From: Asterias amurensis | Lineage: Eukaryota > Echinodermata > Asteroidea > Forcipulatida > Asteriidae | Assembly: GCF_032118995.1 (NCBI RefSeq) | Contig: NC_092660.1 | Location: forward strand, 2,867,501-2,931,500 | Length of the DNA stretch: 64,000 bases | Reading direction: 5' to 3' | Part shown: positions 36,001 through 47,440 of the stretch, piece after piece | How positions within the stretch are numbered: position 1 is the stretch's first letter | How the letters are laid out: the number at the start of each line of letters is the position of its first letter | The notes under the pieces: model-generated | What the model was told of the DNA's origin: nothing | Database searches by the model: none | What the model saw: the letters and a program-made list of their open reading frames with translations, nothing else | Translations under genes and position numbers: made by a program

Positions 36001-39000
36001 GCGATGGGTCCGGGAGGTGGAGGGAACACACTGCAAAGAAACACAATTCCAATAATGTGCTTCATCGTTCAGTTGGCCGAGCAGACACTGGATTCCCCCC
36101 CCCCCCCCACAACCATCCCTCATCCCCAAATCGACCCCCCCCCCTCCACAATCAGTAAACAACATGTAAATTAAAGTCAAAGGGCGACTTTTTCAAAAAT
36201 GCAACCCTTTTCGTTCATCAAGTTATAGTTTAAATTTTACCCTTCACAACACTTTGTGACATAGCTCATGAGCCAAAGTATGGGATATAAGGCTAATTGC
36301 GACAACATTATTTGCTTGGGTTTTTTTTTTAAGAAAAAAACATAAGGGTTTGATACCAACGTGTCAATAGAGCTGCTTGCTGACAACATCACAGGCCCAA
36401 AGAGCGCCCTCATTGCGTGTGGTCAATGAAGACTTATGATTGGCTGAGAGTTGCTCGCAGCGACTATAGCCCACGTTTCCATTGTTTTACCTTAATATCG
36501 ATTGCGTGCAGTGCAGAGGGTCTATCTCGGGGGTGGACGGAACAAATAATTTATGCATGAAAACATTTGAATGTATGTTTTTGGTTTGGCTTTTTCTGTT
36601 TCACAGGAACATGTTCCCGCCAAACATCGTCGAGGCATGCTTTCGAACAGTGAGTAATTCCGATAAAATTAATTTAAAAATTCAATCGAAACTTAATTCA
36701 ATCAAAAGTGTTTCTCTTTTGATTTGATATTCGTTTTCTTTCACACAGTTACATTTTAACAATATTCTCTAAATCGACCACATAAACTTGAACATGAAGT
36801 GAAAGAACTGTTTGCCTAGGGATAACACAAAAAGTCAAAGACTTATTTCCACTGTGTTCCTCTGAATAATACAATCTGGGGAACAGTCAATATACATGTA
36901 CTATGGTCCAAAAGTTAATATGGGATAATGTGACCCTGTAAAACTACATGGGTTTTGCCACTGCCATTGCATACATCTTTACATCACATGCTGACATAAC
37001 GTACCCTCATCGTAACACTGGTAAGCTCATATGCCATGATATCCTAAGCTGGAACCGAAAACTTTAACCACGGGGAAAAACATGTCAGCTTGTTGTGCTG
37101 ACAACGTAACGGAGGAACGTTGCAGTCAAAACAAGTGCCTCACTAGAAAGAAGAAGGATCGCGTTTATTACGTGTATTTTCCCTTTTTCGTTTCAGTACA
37201 AAACTGCGCAAATAGAAGTCATGCCGATGGACGATAAGATGATGATGTCAACCACTATGTCTCCCTCTATGACCACTTCCATGGCCGACATGGAGGGCAT
37301 CACAACAATGGACAACATGACGAAGAAGATCATATTATTTCAGTCCATGGGTGGATACCAGGATCGGAGCAATGTGTTAGGCCTGGTGGTGTTTTCCTGT
37401 ATACTGGGTATCGTGCTTGGCCGCATGGGGCCGGAAGGAGACCCACTCAAGGCCTTTGCCAACTCACTCATGGAGACTATTATGAGACTAGTCAGCATTA
37501 TTATCTGGTACGTCCAATTTAACTCAATGTAAGACTTTTAAGACGCTAGGTGGCAGCAGGCTTACCAGGTACAAACCATTGTCATCGGTTTGTGCGCAAG
37601 CTCACAACTACAAGCTCAATGGAAATATCCTTGGTAAAGTTTGCTGCCACCTAGCATTTCAAAGTTTCCCATTGTAGCTCTGCGCTATATACGAATAAAT
37701 CAACGATTCTCGATTTAGCTTTTTGACACTCGGTGAAAAAACATCCAGTTTTGAACTGTGAACTGTTCATTGTATACTGGGGTTGCTTTAAATCTTTAAG
37801 AACATGAAACTTATAAAGGACAACAGTAATTATTCAATGTAAACAAAAACACTTTGAACAGCTGTGAAATGTTCATTGTGTATTGGGGTCGCTTTAAATC
37901 TAATATAAACAAAACACTTTGAACTGTGAACCATTGCTGTCCATGTATATCCAGTACTACTCGAGTACCACTTTGTGCTCGTACTTGATCGTACTTGTTA
38001 CATGACAAGTCTGCCGCCACCTAGTGTTCTAAAGTCTTCAGTCGATTCCCATAATCTGTCATTTATTTATGTGTTTATTTCGTTGTCTAATAGGATCTCT
38101 CCAATCGGTATTTTCTTCCTGATACTCGGCAAGATCTTGGCCATGGATGACTGGGTGAAAGTCTTCAGTCAGATCGGGCTGTACTCGATTACCGTTATCT
38201 CGGGTCTGCTCATTCACGGCCTGCTCGTACTGCCCCTTATCTTCCTGATCTTCACCCGGAAAAACCCAGTCACTTACATCAAAGGGGTGTCCCCAGCTCT
38301 GATGACGGCCTTCGCGACTGCCTCAAGGTAGCACAGACACACCCATTTGGGTGTGGGTTTAGTTCAAATCCTACCAAGCTAACTGCTGATTTCACAATGA
38401 CTAGAATAAGTAGTGTCGTCTATTATTATTTGGTTTGCGGTAACACCATGTGTGTACACACGTTGTTCATACCGCAGAACAGTATCTATTGAGGCATTGA
38501 TTTGTGCAGTTCATAATCATTATTGTAGAACATAGACAAACTCACTTGGGTGTAATTTCGAATCGTATTAAGCTAACCGATGAAAACCGGCTCCCTCTGA
38601 AGTAACGTAGTTTTTAAGCAAGAGGTAATTTCTCACTCAAATATTAAAAGACTTCAGGCCTAAAGCCTTTTATGCTTCTGAAAGCACACAAAGTAAACAA
38701 CACTGTTGTTTTTCTCTCATTATTCTCTTGTAACTTCGATGATCAATATTGAGTCTAACTTGTGTTACTTTATTTTATACAACAAAATTTGGGATAACTA
38801 GTCTCAGTCAATTACCAAACGTGTCCAGTGCCTTTCACTGATTTCATCAAGTGTTTTTATCAAACTACTAATGATCAATTTGCCGTGTGTCTCCCACCCC
38901 TCAGCTCTGCTACCCTACCACTGACCATGAGTTGCCTTGAGAACAATAACAAGATCGACAAGAGAGTGACGCGTTTCATGCTGCCCATCGGCGCTACAGT

Positions 39001-42000
39001 CAACATGGACGGGACGGCTCTGTATGAGGCAGTGGCGGCCATCTTCATTGCACAGGTCAACGGCTTCGAACTGGACATTGCGACCATTATAACGGTCAGG
39101 TGAGTGTATTGTAGAGGCATGGGAAAGAGGTGTCACAGGGAAACATGTCTGCCGGAGACTTTGTCCCCCATCTAGCATGGATTGAGGGAGGGTGATTCAA
39201 AAGAGGGCGCTAACCAGAAAAGGGAGAATCTCCAGGGGGACAGAATCTCCTGCCACTATGGCCCTCTGAGTAAAAAGGACGAGCATTCACAAACAAAATA
39301 CTACAACAACATCCATTAGATCACATCCAAATGACCACTTTTATAAGGGGAGCTCACCACTAATTTTTGTCTACTTGCCACACCACACCTGCAACTAATC
39401 GTGAGAGGAGTCTTTTGGCAGATACAGATACAGATGATGAGGTCTAAAATATAAAATAATTCCTCTGTACAAGACCGATTTCAATTCACCACACGACACG
39501 TTACTTACGTGAAGGCAAAAGGTCAATATGGGCTTTAAGCTATACATACAGTTTGCAATACCACATTCAACTATCCCTAAAATTACAATATTTCGCTGCT
39601 GGCAAAAAAAATGCTTTAAACACATCACAAAAAATACTAACATTTCACATTACACAAAGACATTATCCTTCTCAAGTAAACAGTATTTGAAAAAATAAAA
39701 CCTTGCCCCGCCCCCGATTAAAAAACATTTTGGAGAACGGTTGTTTTTCCGAGCTCACAAAGGGCTATGTCATTGGGAAGAATACCAACCATATCAAGAT
39801 TTTGTACAAAAAAAATAATAATTAAAAAATAAAACAACTGCGAAATTAAAGAATCCGTGATGAAGTAACTTTCGAACTATTAAAAATTTTATATAAACCG
39901 CAAAATTTACACTATGAATATTATGTAGTGGTGTTGGTTTTAGCTCTGCCGTTCCTGATTTTAGTGTTTTTGTTCATTGATAAAGAGTTACAACCCTTTT
40001 GTTTTTTGCCGACAGCGTGACAGCTACCTTAGCGAGCGTGGGAGCTGCTGGGATACCCCAGGCCGGTCTGGTCACGTTGGTCATTGTACTCAACGCGGTT
40101 GGTCTACCCGCTGATGACGTCACTCTCATTATTGTCATCGACTGGTTCCTGTAAGTACCGTTATCATTTTACGTTGAATATTCGAACCGAAGCGTAAAAT
40201 AATTAATTACAGAGATAATATCGTACGTCATATGCGATTCTGTCAAGACAGCAGTCAAAAGAGGGCGCTATCACAATATATGGAGGACAGAATCTCTTGC
40301 CACACTGGCAGACACCCGATTTATTTTTCAAGTTCAATTTAAAACTACTGCATAATAGGTATAGGGGCGAGCTTGCCAACGGGACAATTTGCAACTATTG
40401 TTCCCGGTCACATTGACCTAGTCTTGAAGTCAAGTCGTTGTTATGTTATAACCCCCCCCCCCCACTTTGCGTAGCCTAAAGCATAAAAATTCAGGCTCGT
40501 ATACACACATAGTGATTCTAAATCATACGTGACCACCACCACCAGCAGAGGGAGGATGATCATAGTTTTACAGTCAACTGATTTCAAATCTAGTGAAACT
40601 TACAAAAAAAATACAATGTACATTCATGCTACGCTCATACACATGACAAACATTATGAATGACACATAATCCCCCACAGATACAACATTCAAATCTCCCT
40701 AAAATTACAACACCCAGCAGAGTGGATACGTGCAAATTACAAGTCTTATTATTATTATTATTTTTTTTTAGATAAGCATTCGAATAAAATATGCTACCAA
40801 CTTGTATGAAAACATGGGAATAAGGCAAGGATTGGTCCAATTTGTATCGTCTCCGTTCGGTAGAAGTTGAGTGCCAAATCGCCTTGCTATATTGTTTTAT
40901 GTGCATGGTATTTTGCGACCGTTCCTGAATTTGACCGACATTTCCGAGACTCGGTAAATGGCGGACGAACCCTCTAAGTACCGTCATGGATAACTTTCCG
41001 TACGGCGCCACCACTTTATCACTTATTTTTACAAAAATGGATATCTCACTTAGGTAAATTAGGTACTATATTTTTCCATATCGAATGAAAAAGTGGTGGA
41101 GCCATACGGAAACTTTTCCAAAGTGATAATAAAAACAACGAACATTATTGGTTACCTGTTGTGAAGAGTTGTTGCACCACAGCATGGAGGCTAGGAAGAA
41201 ACAGCCAGTCCTAATACATGTAATACATACTCCTCAGTGTTCAAATGAACAGCCATTTCCTGACAAAACACTGTTGACCCGTCATGCCCGTGTTGCTATT
41301 CAAGTGAGCAACCGAGCTAACAATACAACAAAAGCTTCAACATTCATGGGATTACATTCTTGTCACATTCCATTACGAGTGTGGAGAGTTATGCGTGTTC
41401 CTCGATTGTCTCATCATGGAGGTAGAAACCTCCATCATCCATGGTATTCCGTGCGAGTATAGCAATGGTGAATCCTCCATGGTTCTTGACGTCTTGCCTC
41501 TCGTCTCAGGCCAGTTTGTGAACGTTTGGGCTCCAGCTGCTATGTCTGCCTGTTCGAAGACATGCACCGAAATAGTTCACAGTAGTACTGAAAAAGAGCA
41601 ACTGATGTTCGACGCCATGTTATTATGAAAGTTGTCTCTGTGCAAAGAGAGATGTTGTACTCCGGTGTGTTTTCCCCGCATTTTTACGGCACATTTCGAG
41701 GCTTGTGAACTACGGCAGAGATCTGACAACAGCCTACGTCAATCAATGGAGGTAAAACTTCTACCTCCATGGTCAATCCACGTCCATAAATCACCTTTCG
41801 ACAGCAGTAAACATTCATTTCACATGGAGACGCAATCAAATAAATTCCACATTCATAATAATATGCAACAACATTGTACATGTAATTACACAATGTACAT
41901 GTACGAACACATGTGCTCACGAAAGCAGACGACCGAAAGTATAAAGCTTTTCCACCTGTTTTGACAAATGGACCAATCAAACACAGTAGAGAAAGCTTAC

Positions 42001-42694
42001 GTCACTTCACGTTGATCCAATGAAATCATCGTATCTAATGGAACCACTGGTGTCTAGTTTTTCCTTGTGGATAAAGGCAGGGGACCAGCCAACCAATAAG
42101 GTAGTTGTTCACAAGAGGGCGCTATTGAATGTTTTAACGGTGCGAGATAATAAAAGAGAAAACAAAACGCGCTTGGGCTGGGCGCGTGGTGCATTTAGAG
42201 ACAAGTATTCGCGCTTGGGCTTGGTTATCCAAATTGCAAGGGAATAATGAACACAATATTGTTGTACAAATGTGTGTGCTTTCAGATGTCTAGAAAAGGC
42301 TTCAGGCCTGATATCTTTTAATATTTGAGTGACAAATTACCTCTTCCTCAAAATCCTACTTAACTTCATAGAGCTGTTTCTCAAATAATGTTTTATACTA
42401 TCAACAGCTCTCCATTGCTAGTTACCGTGTAAGTTTTTATGCTAACAGTTATTGAAGTAATAACCAATAGTGTGTACAGTGCCTATAATGGTGTTTTCGT
42501 TCTTTCTCATTTATAGAGACCGTATCCGCACCACCGTGAACGTCGCCGGTGATGCTTTCGGGGCTGGCATCGTCTACTACCGCTCTAAGGATCGTCTCTC
42601 AGCCCTGGAGGAACCCAAAGGTCATGACCTCTTCAAACAGGACCCGGATACTGACTACTACCCAGAACTGAAAGAGTTTAACACCAAACTGTAA
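32749..42694 (+). CDS. Excitatory amino acid transporter (SLC1 family), 8 exons
   Basis: Na+-driven glutamate/aspartate uptake carrier of the plasma membrane. Exons: 32749-33075, 33514-33674, 36607-36649, 37197-37507, 38094-38327, 38905-39099, 40016-40150, 42517-42694. All introns are GT-AG and all junctions keep frame, giving 527 aa plus TAA, a normal EAAT length. Landmarks: TM2 '[20 protein letters not shown]' near residue 70; Ser-rich HP1 motif ASSSATLP (357-364); NMDGT (392-396) followed by YE (399-400), the pair matching GLT-1 Tyr403/Glu404 used in cation coupling; and D470, R473 and N477, matching EAAT1 D476, R479 and N483. Arg at 473 is what gives EAATs acidic substrate choice; neutral-amino-acid ASCTs lack it. 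The vertebrate subtype cannot be fixed. The start is the only Met upstream of TM1 in frame; nothing indicates regulation. Confidence 0.96.
33514..33674 (+). CDS. SLC1 exon 2
   Basis: Starts after 'cacccacag'; encodes TM3 ([16 protein letters not shown]) and the loop with ISPG, ending DSFLDLL plus two bases of an Arg codon. Donor 'gtaaga'. Confidence 0.93.
33800..34345. repeat. 22-bp minisatellite in SLC1 intron 2
   Basis: About 25 degenerate copies of 'gatagttgacgagtccaaaact' with substitutions and small indels. ORFs on the minus strand across it are repeat artefacts. Confidence 0.93.
34346..36606. other. Remainder of SLC1 intron 2
   Basis: AT-rich, with C-runs near 36096-36110 and 36137. 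Short ORFs only; no repeat terminus or gene recognised. Confidence 0.55.
36607..36649 (+). CDS. SLC1 exon 3 (43 nt)
   Basis: Short exon encoding [15 protein letters not shown], the family's conserved 'NMFPPNxVEACF' segment after TM3. Acceptor 'ttcacag', donor 'gtgagt'; completes the split Arg codon and leaves phase 0. Confidence 0.93.
37197..37507 (+). CDS. SLC1 exon 4
   Basis: Encodes residues 178-280: the extracellular TM3-TM4 loop, rich in Met and Thr (about 186-219) with one N-glycosylation sequon NMT at 217-219, then TM4 and the start of TM5. Donor 'gtacgt'. Confidence 0.93.
37530..37675. mobile_element. GGTGGCAGCAG foldback MITE, copy 1
   Basis: 'gctaggtggcagcag' at the left and 'ctgccacctagc' at the right with about 100 bp between; it lies 22 bp after the exon 4 donor. 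A sister is at 52268-52402, and a lone right end lies near 38012-38030. Confidence 0.8.
38094..38327 (+). CDS. SLC1 exon 5
   Basis: Encodes residues 281-358 ([15 protein letters not shown] to MTAFATAS): TM5, TM6 with the IHG motif, and the start of the Ser-rich HP1 tip. Acceptor 'tctaatag'. Confidence 0.93.
38583..38836. mobile_element. GGCACTGGACAC MITE half-copy in intron 5
   Basis: 'ggctccctctgaagtaacgtag' through 'accaaacgtgtccagtgccttt' follows the family consensus. It ends about 68 bp before exon 6. Confidence 0.75.
38905..39099 (+). CDS. SLC1 exon 6
   Basis: Encodes residues 359-423: the HP1 motif SSATLP, the TM7 segment with [10 protein letters not shown] and the AQVNG stretch. The most diagnostic exon for the family. 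Acceptor 'cacccctcag', donor 'gtgagt'. Confidence 0.95.
39100..40015. other. SLC1 intron 6
   Basis: About 0.9 kb of AT-rich sequence with short ORFs only; nothing else recognised. Confidence 0.6.
40016..40150 (+). CDS. SLC1 exon 7
   Basis: Encodes residues 424-468, the HP2 hairpin ([14 protein letters not shown]) and the start of TM8 (VIDWF). Acceptor 'gccgacag', donor 'gtaagt'. Confidence 0.94.
40986..41121. mobile_element. Foldback MITE, GGCGCCACCACTT family, copy 2
   Basis: 'ggataactttccgtacggcg' at the left and 'ccatacggaaacttttcc' at the right enclose the same core as the copies at 21150 and 57270, in inverse orientation. Confidence 0.85.
42262..42487. mobile_element. GGCACTGGACAC MITE half-copy in intron 7
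   Basis: 'tgtgtgctttcagatg' through 'aataaccaatagtgtgtacagtgcct' matches the family; it ends about 30 bp before exon 8. Confidence 0.7.
42517..42694 (+). CDS. SLC1 exon 8 and stop
   Basis: Encodes residues 469-527: TM8 with the substrate-site sequence [18 protein letters not shown], then a cytoplasmic tail ending KEFNTKL and TAA at 42692-42694. Acceptor 'catttatag'. Confidence 0.95.
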
Positions 42695-43140
42695 AGCTCA
42701 CAAAAATAGAGACGTCTGGGTGTTTCATACTAAGTAAAATAACAGGGAATTCAAAAGAAAATTGTATTCTTAAATAGTATTACAATCCAAACTTTTATGA
42801 CAATATTTTTGTTTTGGGATTTAATTGAGTTTATTGGGACTAAATGTTTGTAAGGTGTATATACTACAATTTGCGCAAAATGGTTACACAAATACTAGCA
42901 AAACGTAATTCTGACTGTAAAAGCACAACAATATTTAATCAATGTTGTTAATCTAATGACGGTGAAGGACAAAAAGATAACAATGCCCGTAAAATTTGTA
43001 CTCTTAAAATGTATTATATGACTTTATATATACCCAGTCATTTTCCACTTTGGTGTATTACTTTAATTTAAGACATAAAGAAAAAAGGTTTCATAATTTT
43101 TATGGGCGTATGGTAGACCCTTGAATGTTGCTGCTCAAGC
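42695..43140. other. Probable SLC1 3' UTR and downstream
   Basis: AT-rich and ORF-poor, consistent with a 3' UTR. An AATAAA lies at 43406 inside the next repeat, but whether it is used cannot be told. Confidence 0.45.
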
Positions 43141-44120
43141 TAGATTTTTTGGCGTTTTTCACTGCAAGGACGGTTTTGCTCAGGCGGGCACAACTGCATA
43201 TGCAAATGTGTCCGGGCGGACACAAATTGATGATGCAGTCGCGTCCAGGCGGACACGATTGCATATGCAAAACCATCCGGTGGACATTATATCATATGCA
43301 ATAATGTCCTCTGGATGTATTGCTTAGACAAAATAATTGCATGCGACATCGGCATCACATATTTTTGGGGAATTTTGACCAAAAGAACAAACTCTTAAAA
43401 TTCTCAATAAATCTCCAACTTTTGCTTATATAACCAGTCTGCATGGATTAAATGTCGTCGGTAGTCTGGTCTGTATCATTTGAAAGTATAAAATTACCGA
43501 AAAATGTTTCACCCAAATTAAGTTTTGATCCTAGCTGGTGTCACATGCAATTGTGTCTGTCATGCAAATACTGTCCGCTCTGGACACTTTTGCATATGCA
43601 ATCATGTCCGGGGCTATGCAAAACCGTCCAGGGGACATGTACAGACTGTACATGTATGTGCGCGCGTATATGCGAGCTTGCATGCACTGAACCTACGTAA
43701 ATATGAAGGATGAATACTCACACATGATTGCAGTGAATACCCAACGACCGAACATTTCCCATAAAATGGCGAACGTGTTCTGTCGACCATGGGGCGGTTT
43801 TTTTTTACTGCAAGGACGGTTTTGCACGAGGGCGGACACAACTGCAGATGCAGCAGCGTCCAGGCGGACAGGATTACTAATGCACAACTGTCCGGTGGAC
43901 ATTATTACATGCAATAATGTCCTGTGGATAGTACATCGGCATCACAGATTTTTGGGGATTTTTGACCAAAAACCCAAACTCTTAAAATCCTCAATAAATC
44001 TCCAACCTTTGCTTATATAACCAGTCTACACTGATAAAATGTCTTTGGTAGTCTGTTCTGTATCATTTGAGAGTATCAAATTACCAAAAACTGTTTCACC
44101 CCAAACCTGAAATTTTGACT
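43141..44120. repeat. Direct repeat pair (about 300-370 bp) with GCATATGC and GTCCGnnCGGAC motifs
   Basis: 43148-43520 and 43808-44110 share order and sequence: 'gcaaggacggttttgc', 'caggcgga', 'gtggacattat', 'gcaataatgtcct', 'acatcggcatcaca', 'ctcaataaatctccaac', 'gcttatataaccagtct'. Between them (43540-43640) more copies of the 'tgtccg' and 'gcatatgcaa' motifs occur. Class unknown; no coding sequence. Confidence 0.75.
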
Positions 44121-44700
44121 AATGCCAGCAATACAGATTTTGGGGGATTTTTGACCAAAACCCGCGGCCAATTTCAGCAAAAGTACATTCAATTTCATTA
44201 ACATGCATTCGATTTTACGTATCAGCTGAATACACAGCACCAATTTTACGTCCTACAGACCATAACTTGTTTCTTTCGTTTTCTTTCACAGTCATGTGTA
44301 TCATTAAAAAAAAGTTATTCGAAATGCATAATAATTCTCGCAAAAGGGTCCTAATTTGTTTTCTTTTTTTTTATGGGGTCGTGGCAAACATTTTTAGTAG
44401 GCCTACGTGCTTTTCAAAGAATTTTTAAATTCAACAAGCAGCAAGCGTTATTTTATTTTATTATTAGAATTTTTATTGAACTACTTTTTTTTTACTCTTT
44501 TTTTTTACGAGTGCAGCTTTTGATAACGTTATAAAAAGAATATATTTCTATTTTAAAATTGTTATGGGCTTTTGATAATCTGGTCTTTATAATGAAAGTC
44601 ATTGCTGTTTATGTTGGTTGCAGTTCAAAGTTATTAAATAATTATTAGTCTTTTAATCGCAATATATGCATATTGGTTGTTATTGTTACATTTTTCCTGG
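44121..44700. other. Non-coding, very AT-rich
   Basis: Starts with another 'cagattttgggggatttttgaccaaaa' fragment of the preceding repeat, then AT-rich sequence without features. Confidence 0.55.
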
Positions 44701-44730
44701 TATTGAACCAAGTGTACTGAAACCCGTTTG

Positions 44731-44790
44731 TCTCCTGACGATGACTAGAGCAAGCTAGTCGAAACGTCGGGAGCAATTAACGACTCACTT
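44731..44790 (+). other. Hammerhead-like motif in a repeat fragment
   Basis: CTGACGA (44735-44741), a perfect 6-bp helix GACTAG/CTAGTC (44743-44748 with 44755-44760), then GAAA (44761-44764) and CGTC. This is the order of hammerhead catalytic core elements, which occur in Penelope-like retroelements. One unpaired T precedes the helix and stem III is essentially absent, so activity is doubtful. Confidence 0.35.
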
Positions 44791-44849
44791 CGCGGTAGTG
44801 AAGTTTAATAACGAGAAGTCCCCTCGATCCACTAAAGCGAAACTATTCC

Positions 44850-45060
44850 CGACCGATTTCCTACCCCCCCCCCCCCCCCCCGATAGAAGTTAAAAAGCAC
44901 GACAGTTCTCCTTAGAACTGAGAAGTCTCACAAATTCGAAAAAGCTACTCTGCGGTAGTAGAACATACAGCAAGACAGTCTCTACAGAACACACTCGTCT
45001 AGCTGGCCGGTTAAACCAAATTGATACCTCACCGTGTAATGCCCCCCCCCCCCCCCCCGC
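44850..45060. repeat. Poly-C tracts
   Basis: C-runs of about 18 near 44864-44881 and about 16 near 45043-45058. Such runs are prone to length errors in assembly. Confidence 0.8.
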
Positions 45061-45145
45061 CCAATGAAATGATGTGTGTAAACGGAAGCGCAGTGCGTCC
45101 GAATTGCAGCACTTCTAGTCGGTGCGTATCGGTACACGCAAGAAC

Positions 45146-45392
45146 CTGGGCCCAATTTCATAGAGCTGCTAAGCACAAAAAATTGCTTAGCATGAAATTT
45201 CTTCCTTGATAAAAACAGGATTACCAACCAAATTTCCGTTTTTTGCATATTGCTTGGTACTTGTATTCAGCTGTCGTTTGATTATCCTGAAAATCACGTT
45301 GAAATTTGGTTGGTAATCCTGTTTTTATCAAGGAAGAAATTTTATGCTAAGCAAATTGTTGTGCTTAGCAGCTCTATGAAATTGGGCCCTGA
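45146..45392. mobile_element. Foldback MITE, GGGCCCAATTTCATAGAGCTG family
   Basis: 'gggcccaatttcatagagct' at the left is inverted as 'agctctatgaaattgggccc' at the right. The arms extend inward ('gattaccaaccaaatttc' and 'gaaatttggttggtaatc') to about 95 bp. A diverged partial copy begins near 51155. Confidence 0.92.
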
Positions 45393-45459
45393 TTAGTTAC
45401 CGTACGCCTATTTCCACAGCTGTAGGATATAAGAACAAGAGAGTAACTATAAATATAAA

Positions 45460-45600
45460 TATGAATGGCAAACTTGCGGGTACAACCACGAGTAAAATCT
45501 CTTTTGAAGGAGTGGTGTCTCTGAAAAGAGCCGGTTTGGTCTCGACGTTTCGAACAGTATACTCTGCTTATCTTCAGAAGAAAGAACAGTTTGAAATAAA
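45460..45600 (-). mobile_element. Retroelement-like fragment with second hammerhead-like motif
   Basis: On the minus strand: CTGAAGA, a 5-bp helix AGCAG/CTGTT, then GAAACGTC (about 45535-45580). The adjoining 'agccggctcttttcagagac...accac' block recurs at 55030-55070, so it is a dispersed element, possibly Penelope-like. Confidence 0.4.
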
Positions 45601-45649
45601 ACAGACAGTGTAGAAAGGGCATGTACCTTCGTGGAACAGAACCTCCTGC

Positions 45650-47040
45650 CACATGGGCTCATTCAGTGCCTACTTGTGGAAAGTACATCCACCAAATTGT
45701 GACCTAATCAATTTATTTTCGGGGCCATTACCAGTGTATGACCCTACCTTTAAAAGAACCCAGCATTTCCTGTTTGGGAAACGTCAGTGGACTTCATGTA
45801 CTAATTTGTCAAATAAACAGTATTTTAAAACATTTTTAAAGAACAACAAAAGTTTGTAGGATTTGAGGCATTGCATGGTATCAATATATATTTGGTTTGC
45901 GGTAATAACACCATATGTGTTGCCAGGTAGAGTTTGTTCTTAGAGAACTGTCTATCTTTATTTTACCGCGGAGTTCATCGGATGTTCTGGAGAAAATTTG
46001 CTTCAAACAAAAATCTGAATATCAACGACACCAAAATCCTTTTTATTTCATAGTTTTGACAAATACATATTTCTCATCAAATACTTTAGCACAACGATGT
46101 CTGTTAAAACAAACGTTAACAAAATGTTTTCAATATTTCTGGAAATGTTTATGTACATATAATGTGATCACATGGAAGAAATAATGCAAATGAATTCCAA
46201 TGAATACGGAGACATCAAGTACACACAAGAAAGTAAAGTAAAATGAGAGCTGCAAAGATTTCTAACTATAAAGCGTGCGTGCATTTGTTTAAATCTAAAG
46301 TGGTTTTTTTATCTAACAGAACAGTGCCTTCAATAAACACATTTAAAATAGTTCTAAATACATTGTATTTTGAAACACTTATTAAGAGTGTACAGTTTTG
46401 TTAAAATAATATGGAAATTTGGTACCATACAAGACGAACAACAAAACCACTAGTATAAGTAAATCTATCAAACCCAAAAGTTTATTTTAAAAATGTTATG
46501 TATAAAAATAAGTTTGCAAAAGGCATCATGTCAAAGGTTAAATGTGGAAGCGAAAATTTGACACTAGAGGCGGGTTTGTCATTAATTTGTTTAAATGTTA
46601 CAACAACATAGAAGCATAGCACACAAAAAACCATGATTTGTTGGGAAACAGAAAAGAAAGTTAAATATTATGCCTTCATAAAAAAAACATGTTTTTTTAA
46701 AAGAAACATTATGGAAGTTATTGTACTTCAAAAAATAGTGATACTTTTCCCGATAATGTACTGCACACAAAAATAATGGCAAGTTTGCACAACAAAATAA
46801 TAATAAAATATTTCAAGTGTATGATACATCGAATGTATAAATTTATATATTTTTTAATAGTACAGACATTCCTATCCTCTACTTGCCACAAACTGTTACA
46901 ATCGCCAGCCAACCCTCATGTGCAATCCATTTGTAACACAAGTTCATTTAAGCTTCTTTTCTCAAATACCATTCAGCTATATCAAAATAATTCATTGGAC
47001 CAACTGAGGTAATTCCAGCAGCTCACCAGGAAAAGGACAA
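45650..47040. other. Intergenic between convergent genes
   Basis: AT-rich sequence with short ORFs only. Its right part may be 3' UTR of the minus-strand gene. Nothing else recognised. Confidence 0.5.
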
Positions 47041-47045
47041 CAAAG

Positions 47046-47440
47046 TTAATATCTCTGTCAGTTTAAAACACTAGAATCGGATGCGTTCATTCCAGACCCC
47101 CCTGGAATTGGAACAGCCAAGTCAATATCTCTGTGGGTTTTAGTCATCAGAGTCGGATGCATTCATCCCAGCAACTCCCCCTGGATTCAGAACAGCAAAG
47201 TCAATATCTCTGTGGGTTTTAGTCATCAGAATCGAAAGCTTTCATTCCAGCAACTCCCCTTGGATTCAGCTAACAACAAAGTCAATATCTCTGTCAGTTT
47301 AAAACACTAAAATCGGATGCGTTCATTCCAGCAACTCCCTTGGAATTGGAACTCCCTTGGAATTGGAACGGCCAAGTTAATATCTCTGTGGGTTTTAGTC
47401 ATCAGAATCGGATGCGCTCATCCCAGCAACTCCCCCTGGC
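47046..47440 (-). repeat. 80-bp minisatellite spanning the stop codon of the CH-domain gene
   Basis: About five units, beginning near 47046, 47119, 47199, 47280 and 47375, each with 'aatatctctgt(g/c)(g/a)gttt' and 'ttcat(t/c)ccagcaactcc'. The right-most unit is the end of the last coding exon. Read on the minus strand, the next two downstream units still spell PGGVAGMNASDSDD-stop and PRGVAGMKAFDSDD-stop, now in the 3' UTR. Confidence 0.9.

Larger units (their letters stand above)
40151..42516. other. SLC1 intron 7, repeat-rich
   Basis: Holds a MITE (40986-41121), several inverted 'ccatggaggtagaa' motifs between about 41410 and 41780, a C-run near 40451 and a MITE half-copy at 42262-42487. 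No coding exon was needed or found for the transporter. Confidence 0.7.
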
